Source: Undibacterium cyanobacteriorum
GTDB taxonomy: Bacteria > Pseudomonadota > Gammaproteobacteria > Burkholderiales > Burkholderiaceae_D
Reading direction: 5' to 3'
NCBI RefSeq assembly: GCF_031326225.1
Contig: NZ_CP133720.1
Coordinates: forward strand, 2,418,001-2,482,000
DNA: 64,000 nucleotides
Both the position numbers and the translations under genes were made by a program. The notes under the pieces are model-generated. The model saw nothing but the letters and a program-made list of their open reading frames with translations, made no database searches and was not told where the DNA came from. Shown one piece after another: positions 63,058-64,000 of the stretch; the stretch's first letter is position 1; every line of letters starts with the position of its first letter.

Positions 63058-64000
63058 TCAGTTAGCAATCACCTCGCGAATCGTCGCAGCTAATTCCTCC
63101 GCCACAAACTTTGCGACGTAAGCGTCAGCCCCAACACTGCGAACGTGATCTTCGTTTGTCGTACCAGAGAGTGAGGAATGAATAATCACAGGCAAACCTT
63201 TAAAACGATCATCTTGCTTGATATTGCGTGTAAGGGTAAATCCATCCATCTCAGGCATCTCGAGATCCGTCAGCACCAGTGCCACTTTATCGCGTAGATC
63301 CTTACCTTCTGCAACAGCTCCCGCCTGCATTACTTGCAACTTATCCCAGCATTCCTTGCCGGTTTTCGACATGATGTAAGGTGCGCCAATGGCATCCAAG
63401 GCTTGCCCAATCAATCCGCGGGCAACCGCTGAATCATCTGCAGCCATAATCACTGAACCAGGCTTCATTTTCAATTTCGCGCCAATTGTCTCAGAATCGA
63501 CGTCCTTATTGCCCTTCGGTGCAATCTGACGCAAGATTTGCTCGACGTCCAAGACCTGCGCCAAACGGGTGTCTTCGGCATCACCATCAAGACGTGCGAT
63601 ACTCGTAACTAAACCACCAGCAGCGCTTGATTCCGCTGAGAGAACATGGCTCCAATCGAGACGGACAATTTCTTCAACCGACTCCACCGCGAAGCCTTGA
63701 GTAGACCGAGCAAACTCAGTCACCAGCATGATGTTTAAACCAGATTTCGGTGTGCGCCCGACCACCGATGGCAAATCAATCACTGGAATAATTTGACCAC
63801 GCAGATTCACCACCCCCAAGTTGTGGGGCAAAGCACCAGCGACCGCCGTAATTTCCGGCATAGCCACAATCTCCCGTACCTTGAAAACATTAATCCCGAA
63901 CAGCTCAGAACGCTCATTCACGGTATCAACGCCAAGTCTGAACAACAATAACTCGAACTTATTCGAGGAAATCAAATTGGTACGTTCATCAACTTCGTGT
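63058..64000 (-). CDS. cheV: chemotaxis protein CheV (partial, N-terminus off the right edge)
   Basis: An open frame continues through the right edge: codons before the in-frame TTG at 63975 read HEVDERTNL, as in the CheV family start (VDQRTNL...ELLLFRL), so the true start is outside. A CheW-like coupling domain (about the first 160 residues, INVFKVREIVAMPEI, VNLRGQIIPVIDL) is followed by a receiver domain with the acidic pair in MAADDSAVARG, the phospho-Asp in LTDLEMPEMDG and a Lys in VAKF. CheV couples receptors to CheA and is adapted by phosphorylation. At least 314 residues are present. Confidence 0.93.
   Translation of the reverse strand, partial: HEVDERTNLISSNKFELLLFRLGVDTVNERSELFGINVFKVREIVAMPEITAVAGALPHNLGVVNLRGQIIPVIDLPSVVGRTPKSGLNIMLVTEFARSTQGFAVESVEEIVRLDWSHVLSAESSAAGGLVTSIARLDGDAEDTRLAQVLDVEQILRQIAPKGNKDVDSETIGAKLKMKPGSVIMAADDSAVARGLIGQALDAIGAPYIMSKTGKECWDKLQVMQAGAVAEGKDLRDKVALVLTDLEMPEMDGFTLTRNIKQDDRFKGLPVIIHSSLSGTTNEDHVRSVGADAYVAKFVAEELAATIREVIAN

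Noticed and set aside
63975..63975. TTG at 63975 as the start of cheV
   Set aside because: In-frame codons upstream match the CheV family N-terminus, so the gene continues past the window edge.

Overview
The window looks like a chromosome segment of a betaproteobacterium of the order Burkholderiales. The moderate base composition, the protein sequences and gene blocks such as trpF-trpB-trpA-accD-folC-SPOR-cvpA-purF, carAB-greA, rlmE/yhbY-ftsH-folP-glmM, DUF3460-scpA-panC and ilvBNC fit the Oxalobacteraceae, perhaps an Undibacterium-like genus. The genus is inference; the order is well supported. Almost everything is core housekeeping sequence on both strands. There is one clear mobile element and no rRNA, prophage or CRISPR.

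Layout. 1-2055 (minus): an ABC-2 type exporter, with the permease cut by the left edge. 2256-11063 (minus): the purine/tryptophan/fatty-acid/folate block from trpF down to purF. 11313-14328 (minus): isocitrate lyase with a striking operator-like palindrome, and a YihY-family membrane protein. 14617-17555 (plus): WrbA, DUF2069, an FAD-linked hydroxyacid dehydrogenase and a DUF4124 protein. 17600-22950 (minus): tRNA-Arg(TCT), glmM, folP, ftsH, rlmE. 22983-31733: yhbY, greA, carAB, an RsxB-like ferredoxin with nth, a nitroreductase and DUF1841. 31786-33579: two small cytochromes c facing a MoxR ATPase.

33683-35101 is a complete IS4-family insertion sequence with perfect 15-bp ends and a 13-bp target duplication. 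It landed inside a rho-independent terminator. 35182-38582 (minus) is ilvBNC. 39236-41371 (plus) is a four-gene operon of an ECF sigma factor, DUF3619, DUF3106 and RDD proteins; I read it as a candidate envelope-stress sigma/anti-sigma/sensor system. 41536-47869 holds a TetR regulator, a LOG-type phosphoribohydrolase, DUF3460, scpA, panC, a BtuF-like binding protein, mtfA and rarD.

48097-55799 (plus) holds an Orn/Lys/Arg decarboxylase, a PilZ protein, and a secreted pair made of a DUF4214-DUF1800 lipoprotein and a Tat-exported DUF1501 protein, followed by a YciI-like protein. 55900-58585 (minus) holds dcd, an XdhC-like protein and a DEDDh exonuclease fused to DUF1653. 58853-62970 (plus) holds an MFS exporter, an OPT transporter and an unknown 86-residue protein. 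The window ends inside a minus-strand cheV.

Nothing here is an obvious new defence or mobile system. The most interesting points are the exonuclease-DUF1653-XdhC operon, the sigma/DUF3619/DUF3106/RDD operon, the DUF4214-DUF1800/DUF1501 export pair, and the way the IS4 element is built and where it inserted. Many starts were shortened from the longest open frame using Shine-Dalgarno position, family N-termini, or overlap with terminator hairpins; each case is stated in its entry.
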